A stretch of 20,234 nucleotides of DNA from F1-60-MAGs027 sp044344715 (GCA_044344715.1 JBIJCI010000028.1:1-20234); one strand, 5' to 3'. Positions 7,636 to 15,394 are shown, counted from the first letter of the stretch. Notes: generated by a model not told the origin, from the letters alone. Program-made: numbers and translations.

Positions 7636-8430
7636 GTGCTGCTGGCGTTGCTCACCAAGACGCTGCGCGACCACCTGCGCGGAATCGCCGGCTGGACGGG
7701 CGGAATCATCGCGCTGATCGTCGTGCAACTCTCGGTGTACCCGACGGTGCGCGATGCAACGTCGGGTGTCGCCAACTTCGCGGATGCCTTCCCGGAGGCG
7801 TTCAAGAAGGTCTTCCGTATGGAGGAGTACGGCTCCGCCGTCGGGTACCTCTCCGCCGAGCTCTTCTCGGCCACCCTGCCACTCATCTTCATCGCGGTCG
7901 GAGTCACCTGGGGTGCGCGGGTTGCAACCGACGAGATCGAGGCGGGAACCGCCGACATACTCCTCTCGCTCCCGATCTCGCGGCGACGGTTCATGGTCAC
8001 TCGCATCCTCGCCGAAGTCTGCGTACTCGCGGTGCTCGTGCTGGTTCTCGCTGTTTCACTGATCATCGGTACCCCGATCGTCGACATGTCGGTCGGGAGC
8101 GCACGTATTCTCGCGGCTGCATGGTCGACCGGATTGACGGGACTCGTCTTCGGTTCGATCGGTGTCGTGGTGGGTGCCCTAAGCGGGCGGCGGTCGATGT
8201 CGCTCGGAATATCGCTCGCCGTCGCCATCGCTGCATTCGTGGTGTACTCGCTCGCACCACTCGTCGGATTCATGGAGGACATCAATCCCTTCAACCCGAT
8301 GCAATGGACGGTCGGCGCCGAGTCGCTGAAGCGCGGGTTTGACGTTGGCTACGCAATCACCTCGCTCATGTTTGCCGCGGTGATGTCGTCGTTGGCCGTC
8401 ATCGTGTTCGAACGACGCGACATTCTGTAG
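7636..8430 (+). CDS. ABC-2 type transporter permease
   Basis: This 264-residue membrane protein has about six hydrophobic segments. The first, GIIALIVVQLSVYPTV, is followed by a long extracytoplasmic loop (SGVANFADAFPEAFKKVFRME). The cytoplasmic coupling region GTADILLSLPISRRRFMVTR is the hallmark of ABC-2 permeases, contacting the ATPase. It starts at GTG 7636, nine bases after the ATPase stop, and presumably forms a two-plus-two transporter with it. It ends in FERRDIL, a typical tail for this group. No substrate clue is visible. A 9-bp inverted repeat 5 bases after the stop may end the transcript. Confidence 0.9.
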   Translation: MLLALLTKTLRDHLRGIAGWTGGIIALIVVQLSVYPTVRDATSGVANFADAFPEAFKKVFRMEEYGSAVGYLSAELFSATLPLIFIAVGVTWGARVATDEIEAGTADILLSLPISRRRFMVTRILAEVCVLAVLVLVLAVSLIIGTPIVDMSVGSARILAAAWSTGLTGLVFGSIGVVVGALSGRRSMSLGISLAVAIAAFVVYSLAPLVGFMEDINPFNPMQWTVGAESLKRGFDVGYAITSLMFAAVMSSLAVIVFERRDIL

Positions 8431-8435
8431 CACGA

Positions 8436-8470
8436 CGCACGTACTCCGCATCGGGACTCGCGTACGTGCG
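8436..8470. terminator. 9-bp perfect inverted repeat between ABC permease and uspA
   Basis: CGCACGTAC (8436-8444) and GTACGTGCG (8462-8470) are exact reverse complements around a 17-base loop. The stem lies directly after the permease stop and 26 bases before the UspA start. There is no U-run, so it could be an actinobacterial-style terminator, an operator, or a leader hairpin for uspA. Confidence 0.4.
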
Positions 8471-8496
8471 GTCCGAGTGGGCCGTTCGGTTGACTG

Positions 8497-8946
8497 GTGC
8501 GCGTGATCACCCATGGGGCAAACCGCATCGTCGTCGGAACCGACGGTTCGGAGAACTCGCTCTCCGCGGTCCGGTGGGCCCTGCGGGAGGCGGCCTTGCG
8601 CAAGGTGTCGGTGGACGTCATCCATGCGTGGCACTTCACGCCGATGGTCGATCCGATGGGTATCGCGATCATCCCGCCGACCGCGGAGATCCAAGCCTCG
8701 GCACAACAGGTGTTGGCCGAGGTGATCAGGAAGGTCGAGGCCGAGCGCGGGGACGTCCGCGTCAACGAAATCGTCGCTCAGGGCTCGCCCGCCGGAACAC
8801 TGCTCAGTGCGGCACGGGACGCGGAGTTGCTCGTCATCGGTCGACGCGGTCACGGGGGCTTCGTCGGATTGCTCCTCGGCTCGGTTGCGACGCAGGTCGT
8901 GCACCACGCGCCATGTCCCGTGGTGGTCGTCAACGCACAGTCGTGA
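8497..8946 (+). CDS. universal stress protein, UspA family, ATP-binding type
   Basis: This 149-residue single-domain protein begins with IVVGTDGSENSLSAVRWA (11-28), the standard Usp start. It ends with the nucleotide-binding loop G115-x2-G118-x9-G128-S129 and then VVHHAPCPVVVV. The intact loop predicts ATP binding. Usp proteins modulate survival under starvation, hypoxia or other stress, but the role of a given member is rarely predictable. The GTG at 8497 was taken as the start; a second in-frame GTG at 8503 is nearly equivalent. Its last 17 bp overlap the 3' end of the convergent prepilin peptidase gene, so no terminator fits between the two. Hsp20, an RNA hydrolase and a regulator lie in the same neighbourhood. 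Confidence 0.92.
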   Translation: MRVITHGANRIVVGTDGSENSLSAVRWALREAALRKVSVDVIHAWHFTPMVDPMGIAIIPPTAEIQASAQQVLAEVIRKVEAERGDVRVNEIVAQGSPAGTLLSAARDAELLVIGRRGHGGFVGLLLGSVATQVVHHAPCPVVVVNAQS

Positions 8947-9502
8947 GCAGCACGGCGCACAGTCCGAACACCAGTACGGGCCCGTATGCGAAGCGCGTTG
9001 TCCGGTCACGTTTCCGGAGGATGACGAATGTGGCGGTGAGTCCGCCGATCATCGATGTGGCGATCCACGTGGCAACCACGAAGCCCAGACCGAACCAACC
9101 GGCGACGGCCCCGAGCAGCGGTGAGAAGTGCACATCGCCACGTCCGAGCGCACCACGGCCGAGGAGGTGAATCGCGCCGGTGATGCCGAGCATGACGACG
9201 GCCCCCCGCGCCGATGACCAGCGTCCGTCACCGTCCGCCCGCGGGTCGATGACCAACAGCGGCAACGAGACGAGGAATGCGAGGTAGCTGATCATCCTCG
9301 GCAATTGACGGGTGGTGGCGTCGATCGCGACGAGGAGCCCCACCATTGGGATGGTCGCCGCGAATCCGACGAGCGCGACCGCACCGGCACCGTGACGGAG
9401 TGCGGCGGCGATGAGACTGGTTCCGTAGACGACCGCGCACGGCAGCCACCATCGGAGGATTCGTTGCCCTCCGACACCCGATCGTTCTGCAGTGTCCGTC
9501 AC
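8930..9502 (-). CDS. TadV/CpaA-type prepilin peptidase (A24 family)
   Basis: This 190-residue polytopic protein should be the inner-membrane aspartic peptidase that cleaves the Flp prepilin and pseudopilins. The two catalytic aspartates fit D61 (in AIDATTRQLP) and D123 (in the GRGD motif GRGDVHFSPLLGAVAGW). Membrane segments surround both. Like other short A24 members it lacks the N-terminal methylase domain. The GTG at 9502 overlaps the TadC stop (GTGA) and was chosen although the open frame extends far upstream. It is the last gene of the Tad operon, and its 3' end overlaps uspA on the other strand. Confidence 0.86.
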   Translation of the reverse strand: MTDTAERSGVGGQRILRWWLPCAVVYGTSLIAAALRHGAGAVALVGFAATIPMVGLLVAIDATTRQLPRMISYLAFLVSLPLLVIDPRADGDGRWSSARGAVVMLGITGAIHLLGRGALGRGDVHFSPLLGAVAGWFGLGFVVATWIATSMIGGLTATFVILRKRDRTTRFAYGPVLVFGLCAVLLTTVR

Positions 9503-10287
9503 GTCAGCGACTGCAAGGTGCGGATCAGTGCCGGGCCGACCACCACGATCATCAACGCCGGGAGTACGCAGAACACGGTCGGAAAGACCATCTTCATCGC
9601 CAGTTTGGCCGAGCGTTCCTCGATCGCCTGACGACGCCGGCGTCGCGCCGTGCCCGCCTGTTGCCGTAGCACCGTGGCGAGCGGTGCGCCGATCCGCTGG
9701 TTCTGCCGGATTGCGGCGACGAAGAGCTGCATCCCGGTCGTCGGTGTCCGGTCGAGCATCTCCTTCAGCGCCATGTCGCGCGAGATCCCGAGGGTGATGC
9801 GATCGAGCATCGTCCTGAATTCGTTCGCGAGGGGCGAGTGGTGTCGCGTCGCGTAGACGTTCATCACAGCCTCCAGCGTGAGACCGGCCTCGACGCCCAT
9901 CACCATCTCCCCGAGTGCATCGACGATCTCGGTCTCGACGGCATTGCGCCGCTCTTCCTCCCTGCGCCGCGCGATCCACACGGGGAGCTGCCAGGCAACG
10001 AAGAGTAGGGAGAACGCCGCCACAAGTCCGACGAGGTCGGCCCGAATCCACACGGCACCGACTCCGAGGGCGCTGGCTGCCGCAACGAGGAGCACCCGTC
10101 GACCGACGAGCCGCTGCAACTCTGCCTCGGTGCCGAAGACGGTGCCCGTCGCGTCGAGCAGGTTGCTGCGACGGCGACCCGTCACGGGGTTCCGCGGTCG
10201 CCGGATGCGAACGGCCGAGATTCGACCCGCCTGCACCGTCATCAAGGACGCGGCACCACCGAACAGCAACGAAGCGACGAGCCGCAT
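9499..10287 (-). CDS. tadC: TadC-like Tad pilus platform protein (T2SSF domain)
   Basis: This 262-residue inner-membrane protein has an N-terminal membrane segment, two central ones (LVAAASALGVGAVWI and LVGLVAAFSLLFVAW), a cytoplasmic T2SSF (GspF-type) domain around 115-225, and a terminal membrane helix. The domain contains EIVDALGEMVMGVEAGLTLEAVM and FVAAIRQNQRIGAPLATVLRQQA, the two helical repeats seen in TadB/TadC. It would form the platform with TadB above the TadA motor. Its ATG directly abuts the TadB stop (TAGATG). Assignment as TadC rather than TadB rests on gene order. Confidence 0.87.
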   Translation of the reverse strand: MRLVASLLFGGAASLMTVQAGRISAVRIRRPRNPVTGRRRSNLLDATGTVFGTEAELQRLVGRRVLLVAAASALGVGAVWIRADLVGLVAAFSLLFVAWQLPVWIARRREEERRNAVETEIVDALGEMVMGVEAGLTLEAVMNVYATRHHSPLANEFRTMLDRITLGISRDMALKEMLDRTPTTGMQLFVAAIRQNQRIGAPLATVLRQQAGTARRRRRQAIEERSAKLAMKMVFPTVFCVLPALMIVVVGPALIRTLQSLT

Positions 10288-11040
10288 CTAGACCAGTACC
10301 TCCGGACTCGCCAAACGCCGTAGCCAGCGCCAGCCGACGAACGCCAGCACGAGCCCGGCAACGGACATTCGCTGGCCGAGCGGGTCGGTCACCAGCGGTG
10401 AGGCGTACCCCGGGTTCAGCAACGACACGACGGCGAGCACGATCGGGGGCAGGGAGAGCAGGACCCTGGCGCTGAGTCGGTTGTCCGCGGTGAGCGTCTG
10501 GATGTCGCGTTGTAGACGGTCCTCCTCCTCGATCGTGTTGTGCACCGAATCGAGGATCTCGACCAACGATCCACCGTGTCGCGCCTGCAGACCGATGGCG
10601 GATGCCACCACGCCCAGGTGACGGTTTCCGTATCGGTCGGCGACCTGCAGCAGGCTGTCGCTCAGTGGTGTGCCGAGTCGTGCCTCCTCGACGGCGTCCA
10701 CGAGGACCGTGCGGAGCGGATCGGTCAGCGAGTCGGTGACCTCGGCCATGGCGGCGGTGATGTTCCGACCGATTCGTAGGTGGCCGACGATGAGTTCGAG
10801 CGCGGGTGCCAGCTGGGCCGATAGGAGCAGGCTCTCCCTGCGGCGGTGACGTTCGCGGAGCGGATGGGGTACGTCGAGCAACCTCCCTCGGGCGGTCGGA
10901 ACCGTGAAGGGAACGACACCGGCGAGCTCGCGCATCATGCGCTCGGCACGTCGTTCGTCCAGGCGGGTGCGCAACTGCATCGCGCAGAAAGCCGCCGAAG
11001 CGGCGAATGCGAGCGATGCTGCGACGTTGGTGTCCATCAC
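10288..11040 (-). CDS. tadB: TadB-like Tad pilus platform protein (T2SSF domain)
   Basis: This 250-residue protein has an N-terminal hydrophobic helix, a basic linker, a T2SSF domain (about 75-195; LELIVGHLRIGRNITAAMAEV and VVASAIGLQARHGGSLVEILD) and two C-terminal membrane segments. It is the probable partner of TadC in the inner-membrane pilus platform. The GTG at 11040 overlaps the TadA stop in GTGA; the ATG at 11037 immediately after is an equally good start. It is slightly short for TadB, which often has a longer N-terminal region. Confidence 0.87.
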   Translation of the reverse strand: MMDTNVAASLAFAASAAFCAMQLRTRLDERRAERMMRELAGVVPFTVPTARGRLLDVPHPLRERHRRRESLLLSAQLAPALELIVGHLRIGRNITAAMAEVTDSLTDPLRTVLVDAVEEARLGTPLSDSLLQVADRYGNRHLGVVASAIGLQARHGGSLVEILDSVHNTIEEEDRLQRDIQTLTADNRLSARVLLSLPPIVLAVVSLLNPGYASPLVTDPLGQRMSVAGLVLAFVGWRWLRRLASPEVLV

Positions 11041-12350
11041 GCCAGCGCTGCGTGCCGTGAACCGAGTCGGGCCGATGCGAGGCCAGTGGAGACGAGGGCC
11101 GGTAGTGAGCGCGCACCATCGTTGGGGTTCGCCGTGCGCGCGAACAAATCGGCGGTGGAGATGAGCTCACCCTCCATGCCGACCACCTCCGTGATCCGCG
11201 ATACGAAGCGCCTGCCGAGTGCATCGCGCACGAGGTGCACGATGACATCGATCGAGTTGGCCACCTGCTCGCGGACGGCACGCAGCGGAAGTTCCGTACC
11301 ACCGAGCAACACCATCGTCTCGACGCGGCGTAACGCATCACGGGGTGAGTTGGCGTGCACCGTGGAGAGGGAGCCTTCGTGGCCGGTGTTCATCGCCTGC
11401 AGCATGTCGATGGTTTCCGAGCCACGAACCTCACCGACGATGATCCGATCCGGACGCATGCGCAGTGCGTTGCGGACCAGGTCGCGAACCACGATCTCGC
11501 CGCGACCCTCGGCGTTCGGCGGCCTCGTCTCGAGGCGAACGACGTTGTGCATGTGCGGGGTGAGTTCGACGGCATCCTCGATCGTGACCACGCGTTCGTC
11601 GCGACCGATGAAGTCCGACAGCACGTTGAGCAGGGTGGTCTTGCCGGTGCCCGTTCCGCCCGACACGAGGAGGTTCAACCGGCCCGCCACCGAGGCCTCG
11701 AGGAACTTGGCGGCCTCGGGGGAGAGGGAATCCTGTCTGACGAGATCCGCGACGGTAAAGCCAGCCGCCCGGAACTTGCGGATGGTCACCGCGGGACCAT
11801 CAACCGACAACGGGGGAAGCACGACGTTGAGCCGTGACCCGTCAATGAGTCGAGCGTCGACCATCGGGGATGCCTGGTCGACGCGCCTTCCCGAGGTGCG
11901 CAACATGCGGTCGACGACCCTCCGGAGGTGGTCGTCGGACTCGAAGGACCGTTCGGTCCTGGTGATCGTGCCGCCGCGTTCCACGTATATCGCGCCGACC
12001 CCGTTGACCATCACCTCCGACACGGTGGAATCGTCGATGAAATCCTGGATCGGACCGAACCCGAGGATGTCGTCGATGACGGCCCGCCGCAGGAAGGCCT
12101 CGTCGGCCTGCGGTGCCGCGAACTTCGGGTCCTTGAACAGGCGGATGAGTTCCGATTCGGCCTGCGTACGCAACCAGTCATCGGACATCGTGGCGCGGTC
12201 GGGCAGCGAGGAGAGGTACGACCGCACCTCCGTGACGAGCGACTTGAAGTCGGACCGTAACCGCAGCCACGTCTCGTCCCCGTTCGGGGCGGCCGGTTCG
12301 GGGGCGACCGATTCCCGTTCGCGGCGCAGTGCCCGCGCCTGGAGGCTCAC
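11037..12350 (-). CDS. tadA: TadA/CpaF-family pilus assembly ATPase
   Basis: This 437-residue secretion ATPase powers Flp pilus assembly, and possibly retraction, as a hexamer under the membrane platform. The N-terminal domain contains DDILGFGPIQDFIDDSTVSE and MVNGVGAIYVERGG. The motor domain has Walker A GGTGTGKTT (231-239), an acidic box VTIEDAVEL, Walker B IIVGEVRG (303-310) and the His box GHEGSLSTVHANS (323-335). All catalytic elements are intact. The start was placed at GTG 12350, overlapping the CpaE-like stop; the open frame runs upstream but is then only the shadow of that gene. Confidence 0.95.
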   Translation of the reverse strand: MSLQARALRRERESVAPEPAAPNGDETWLRLRSDFKSLVTEVRSYLSSLPDRATMSDDWLRTQAESELIRLFKDPKFAAPQADEAFLRRAVIDDILGFGPIQDFIDDSTVSEVMVNGVGAIYVERGGTITRTERSFESDDHLRRVVDRMLRTSGRRVDQASPMVDARLIDGSRLNVVLPPLSVDGPAVTIRKFRAAGFTVADLVRQDSLSPEAAKFLEASVAGRLNLLVSGGTGTGKTTLLNVLSDFIGRDERVVTIEDAVELTPHMHNVVRLETRPPNAEGRGEIVVRDLVRNALRMRPDRIIVGEVRGSETIDMLQAMNTGHEGSLSTVHANSPRDALRRVETMVLLGGTELPLRAVREQVANSIDVIVHLVRDALGRRFVSRITEVVGMEGELISTADLFARTANPNDGARSLPALVSTGLASARLGSRHAALA

Positions 12351-13144
12351 GAGGTGACCCTCCGCCAGAATCCGCCACGTCGTGGGGGCTCGATACCGAG
12401 CAACGAGTCGGCCAACGAGACGAAGTCCCCGGCGATGTGCGAATCGGGGTGCGTCTCCACGAACGGTCTTCCGGTGTTCAGCGACTCGGCAACGTGCCGG
12501 CTGTCGGGAATCTGCATCGTCGGGCTCATGCCGAGTCGGTGCTCGATGTCGTTCGTCGCGAGTCCGGTCCGCGTCGTGCTGCGGTTGAGGACGAGCATCG
12601 TCCGCGCGGAATCCAGTCGCAGGGAAGCCGCGGTATCGAGCAGTTTTCGTGCGGCCTGCACCGAAGCCACATCGGTCGTCGTCACCACCACCATGTGCGT
12701 TGCCCCCTCGAGGGCATCGAGCGTGAGATCGCTCATTCCCGGGCTCGTGTCGAAGATCAGCGGGCGGTCGAGCGCGAGGAGCTGCCTTGCAATCGTCGTA
12801 ACGTCGGCGGCCTGCACACTGTCGCCGGCGATGTGCGAGTCCGGTGCACAGAGCAGGGAGAGTCGCTCTCCGTGGGGGGTGAACATCGCCCCGACCTCGG
12901 TGGCGGCGTCCTCGCGCAGGCGACGGGCCGCGTCGTTCACCCGGTAGGCGGGATGCAGACCGAACGCCCACTCGACGTCACCGCAGTACACGTCGAGGTC
13001 GATCAGAATGCTGGGAACGCGGATCGCGAACGCAGATGCCAGGTTCGTCGCCACCATGGTCTTGCCGCTGCCACCCTTCGGCGACACGACCGCCACGACG
13101 GGGTTCTGTCGCTCTCCGGCCACGGTCACTTGCCCACCAGCCAT
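12347..13144 (-). CDS. CpaE/TadZ-like ParA-MinD family ATPase
   Basis: This 265-residue protein has the deviant Walker A KGGSGKT (23-29) of ParA/MinD ATPases, a switch region around LIDLDVYCGDV and the later LIFDTSPGM. In Tad systems such proteins (TadZ/CpaE) place the pilus machine in the cell. Unlike long CpaE proteins it has no N-terminal receiver-like domain. The ATG at 13144 is preceded by GAGGA and was used. A GTG at 13129 overlapping the CpaB-like stop (GTGA) is an alternative and would match the overlap style of the operon; the P-loop is kept either way. Confidence 0.85.
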   Translation of the reverse strand: MAGGQVTVAGERQNPVVAVVSPKGGSGKTMVATNLASAFAIRVPSILIDLDVYCGDVEWAFGLHPAYRVNDAARRLREDAATEVGAMFTPHGERLSLLCAPDSHIAGDSVQAADVTTIARQLLALDRPLIFDTSPGMSDLTLDALEGATHMVVVTTTDVASVQAARKLLDTAASLRLDSARTMLVLNRSTTRTGLATNDIEHRLGMSPTMQIPDSRHVAESLNTGRPFVETHPDSHIAGDFVSLADSLLGIEPPRRGGFWRRVTS

Positions 13145-13731
13145 AGGCGTTCCTCACGGGCGGCGAGGAGCACCGCCGGGAGTGTCGCGCGTCGGACCGC
13201 GAGCGTGATGACCGAATCCGTCGACGGTTGCACCTCGTCGAGCGGGGGCGAGTCGAGCACCACTGCGTCGGACGATACGAGGGACGCGTCATCGTCGGAG
13301 AGCGCGTAGACATCGACAACGTCACCGGCGATGCGAAACGCCCCCGTCCAACTCTGGGCCGGCAGGCGCACCGAAACGACGAGAAAATCTGCTCCGACGG
13401 CGGCAACCCGGTTCCTGGCGAACGAGTGGGCGGTGAGCTGCTGCCCGGCAACGTGATCGACCGCGAGCACGCCGCCAGTGATGTCGTTGAGCGAATCGAG
13501 CGAGCCCTCGGGCACCGCCTCGCGCGGCAGTTGGCGCAGCTCCGCCGCGCCACGAACCTCGTCGGCCGGTGTGCCCTCGGCCATGTCGCGGGAGAGTACG
13601 ACGACACCGACGAGTGGCTGGGCGCCGGCAGTGTCCTGGTCGCGGGGTAGCAGCAACAGTGAGCCCCCGAGCACGCAGCCGAAGGCGAGCAGCGCCGGTA
13701 GGTACTTGATGGCACGTCGAACGATGGTCAT
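13126..13731 (-). CDS. CpaB/RcpC-like Flp pilus assembly protein with SAF-type domain
   Basis: This 201-residue protein has a membrane anchor (YLPALLAFGCVLGGSLLLL, about 9-27). It then has a SAF-like segment (about 40-105) with VVVLSRDMAEGTPADE, EVRGAAELRQLP and GVLAVDHVAGQQLTAHSF, the pattern of CpaB/RcpC proteins. In diderms RcpC works with the secretin; here no secretin gene is present, so an envelope role in a monoderm is inferred. The ATG at 13731 overlaps the TadG stop (ATGA). It is shorter than typical CpaB. Confidence 0.75.
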   Translation of the reverse strand: MTIVRRAIKYLPALLAFGCVLGGSLLLLPRDQDTAGAQPLVGVVVLSRDMAEGTPADEVRGAAELRQLPREAVPEGSLDSLNDITGGVLAVDHVAGQQLTAHSFARNRVAAVGADFLVVSVRLPAQSWTGAFRIAGDVVDVYALSDDDASLVSSDAVVLDSPPLDEVQPSTDSVITLAVRRATLPAVLLAAREERLWLVGK

Positions 13732-14681
13732 GAACACACTCCCTTGTTGTCGTAGGCACAAATCGCCCATGTGGTGATTCCGAAGTTCCCGCCGCTGCCC
13801 ACCGACGCGGTTGGTCGGTCGACGACCGCGGTCTCGAACCTCACGGTGAGGGATCTTCTGGCTGCCGCCTCGGTGAGGTTCGCTCCGAGCAGGAGTGCCC
13901 GCGCAAAACCGGAGATGCGGTAGGTGGCGTTGCTCCCCGATGCGGTCGCAAGGTCGAACAGGGCGATCAGCACCGTCTTGCCGATCATCGAGTTGATACC
14001 GATCGAGCTCGTGAGGGCACCGGGTGCACCGAGTACGACGTCGCCGACGTTGAGTGGCATGTCGTAGCCGTTCTGCACCCAGCCGATGGTTTCGCCGGTC
14101 GAGTTCGCCCCGCCGTTGAAGTCGAGGACGCCCCAGTTGCCGCCGACGGTGCCGCCACAACTGCTCGGGCCCGACAGCACGGTGATCGTGTAATCGGTGC
14201 TGAGGGAGAAGCCGGAGTTCTTCCAGGCGAGCAGCGACGGGTGCTTGTCGCAGAGCGCGATCGGCCACACGCCGAGCAGTGACCCGGGGCTACCGGTTCG
14301 CACCGTGGTACTTGCCTCGATGGTCGAGCTCGACCGACCGAGCAACCCGGAGAAGAAGAGAGGCGACGCATCCTCCGCCGAGACGGTGAGCGTGCCCTGA
14401 CGCGAGGTGCCGGTCGTGGCGCACGTGCTCGAGTCGGGTGTTGCATCGTCGACCGACAGGTAAGCGAGCACGCTCGACGGACACACCGTGCTGTTGCGAA
14501 TCCACGCCGATGCCGCCGCCGCCGCCGTGACCTCGACGGCGTTCTGCAGTGCGACACGTTCCGCCCAGATACGACCGGAGTCGACCACGATTGCCAGTCC
14601 GATGACGAGCGGCACGAGCATGATCGCAACCAGTGCGACGATCGAGCCGTCGTCGTGGCGAGTCGTCAGCTTTGCGGGCAT
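13728..14681 (-). CDS. TadG-like pilus-associated protein
   Basis: This 317-residue protein starts with DDGSIVALVAIMLVPLVIGLA and then IVVDSGRIWAERVALQNAVE, the pilin-like N-terminal helix of TadE/TadG proteins (GSI... corresponds to the prepilin cleavage region). The remaining 250 residues are Ser/Thr/Gly rich and probably extracytoplasmic, with no clear von Willebrand domain. Six Cys are visible, including CDKHP and SSCGG, which could form disulfides. The ATG at 14681 overlaps the end of the TadE-like gene by 16 bp. There is no good ribosome binding site, so translational coupling is likely. It may be a minor pilin or tip component. Confidence 0.78.
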   Translation of the reverse strand: MPAKLTTRHDDGSIVALVAIMLVPLVIGLAIVVDSGRIWAERVALQNAVEVTAAAAASAWIRNSTVCPSSVLAYLSVDDATPDSSTCATTGTSRQGTLTVSAEDASPLFFSGLLGRSSSTIEASTTVRTGSPGSLLGVWPIALCDKHPSLLAWKNSGFSLSTDYTITVLSGPSSCGGTVGGNWGVLDFNGGANSTGETIGWVQNGYDMPLNVGDVVLGAPGALTSSIGINSMIGKTVLIALFDLATASGSNATYRISGFARALLLGANLTEAAARRSLTVRFETAVVDRPTASVGSGGNFGITTWAICAYDNKGVCS

Positions 14682-15064
14682 ACGAACGATGAGGTGGCGG
14701 TGAGTGTGACGGTTCGTGACCCGAGAAGTGGGACCGAGTACGGCTTCACGGCCCGTAGCGAGACCTTGACGGTCCCGGTGCTGCAGGTGGTGGGGGTGGT
14801 GCACGTGACGGTGCCGACGTCGTTGCTCGCCAGCGAGCCGTTCGCCACGGTGCAGGCGTTGGTGATCTGCGCTGCACCCGCACGGGCACCGTCCCGGGCG
14901 GCGGCTTGGAGGTGCAGTTGGTCGAAGAACACGGATGCGAGGGTCACCATCACGAAGAGAAGGAGTAGGAGAACGGGAACGACCACCGCGAATTCCGCCG
15001 CGGCCGAACCCTGATCGTCCGGCCCCCGACGGGGGGCGCCGGGGGCCGGACGACTCGTGGTCAC
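14666..15064 (-). CDS. TadE-like pseudopilin
   Basis: This 132-residue protein has a short basic leader ending in DDQG, followed by SAAAEFAVVVPVLLLLLFVMV and DQLHLQAAARDGARAGA, the characteristic TadE pattern (Glu at about +5 after the Gly, then a hydrophobic helix). It should be processed by the TadV-type peptidase and act as a minor pilin. The C-terminal part has four Cys (CTVANG, CTTPTTCSTG) and ends in FVCPQS. The GTG start overlaps the flp stop in GTGA. Confidence 0.85.
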   Translation of the reverse strand: MTTSRPAPGAPRRGPDDQGSAAAEFAVVVPVLLLLLFVMVTLASVFFDQLHLQAAARDGARAGAAQITNACTVANGSLASNDVGTVTCTTPTTCSTGTVKVSLRAVKPYSVPLLGSRTVTLTATSSFVCPQS

Positions 15065-15240
15065 GGAAGGACAGCGTCGAAGATGTCCCCGATACGACCG
15101 CCGAGGGCGGCGGCCGCGATTGCCACGACGGCGACCACGCCAGCGAGCAGGACGCCGTACTCGGCGCTCACGGCGCCTTCGTCGTCGAGTCGCCGGCGGC
15201 TCTGTACCGCCGTAACCAGTTTGATTGCCATTGCCTTCAT
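15061..15240 (-). CDS. flp: Flp-type pilin (small)
   Basis: This 59-residue protein is the probable major pilin. A 22-residue basic leader (MKAMAIKLVT, SRRRLDDEG) ends at Gly22. Cleavage there would leave AVSAEYGVLLAGVV, with the Flp signature Glu-Tyr at 27-28 (mature +5/+6) and a hydrophobic helix to about residue 46. It ends in FDAVLP. Its start is supported by a perfect GGAGGT six bases upstream (15247-15252), the strongest site in the operon, which fits a pilin needed in excess. It heads the operon, whose remaining genes follow without gaps. Confidence 0.9.
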   Translation of the reverse strand: MKAMAIKLVTAVQSRRRLDDEGAVSAEYGVLLAGVVAVVAIAAAALGGRIGDIFDAVLP

Positions 15241-15259
15241 GTCGTTACCTCCATGTCAG

Positions 15260-15275
15260 GCGATCGGTTGATCGC
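15260..15275. promoter_or_regulatory. 6-bp inverted repeat in the flp leader
   Basis: GCGATC-GGTT-GATCGC is a perfect inverted repeat with a 4-base loop. It sits 8 bases upstream of the GGAGGT of flp. It could be an operator for the Tad operon or a leader hairpin affecting translation. I could not place a convincing -35/-10 pair in 15241-15394. Confidence 0.35.
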
Positions 15276-15324
15276 TGCGGAGTGTCTACGACCGGTTCGG
15301 AGGTGATTGCTACGGAAATCGCCC

Positions 15325-15340
15325 GATGGGGATCCCCGTC
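15325..15340. promoter_or_regulatory. near-perfect 16-bp palindrome upstream of the Tad operon
   Basis: The core GGGGATCCCC (15328-15337) is a perfect palindrome, extended to GATGGGGATCCCCGTC with one mismatched pair. It lies in the gap between flp and the HMA ORF, about 90 bases from the flp start, so it is placed where a regulator of the pilus operon could bind. Chance is a real alternative. Confidence 0.25.
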
Positions 15341-15394
15341 CCGCACCTCGGTACGTCTCTCGTACCCGGCGGACGCCGAACGAGATGAATGCTC

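Noticed and set aside
8451..8480. DosR-like dormancy box upstream of uspA
   Set aside because: Only a GGGACT half-site is present; the matching half is absent at the proper spacing.
8930..11341. 803-codon open frame on the minus strand
   Set aside because: Only its last 190 codons (the prepilin peptidase) look like protein; the rest is low-complexity Arg/Pro/Gly-rich and antisense or out of frame to tadA, tadB and tadC.
11037..12971. 644-codon frame suggesting a long N-terminal extension of TadA
   Set aside because: The first 207 codons are an Arg/His-rich shadow of the CpaE-like gene; the GTGA overlap at 12347-12350 gives a normal TadA.
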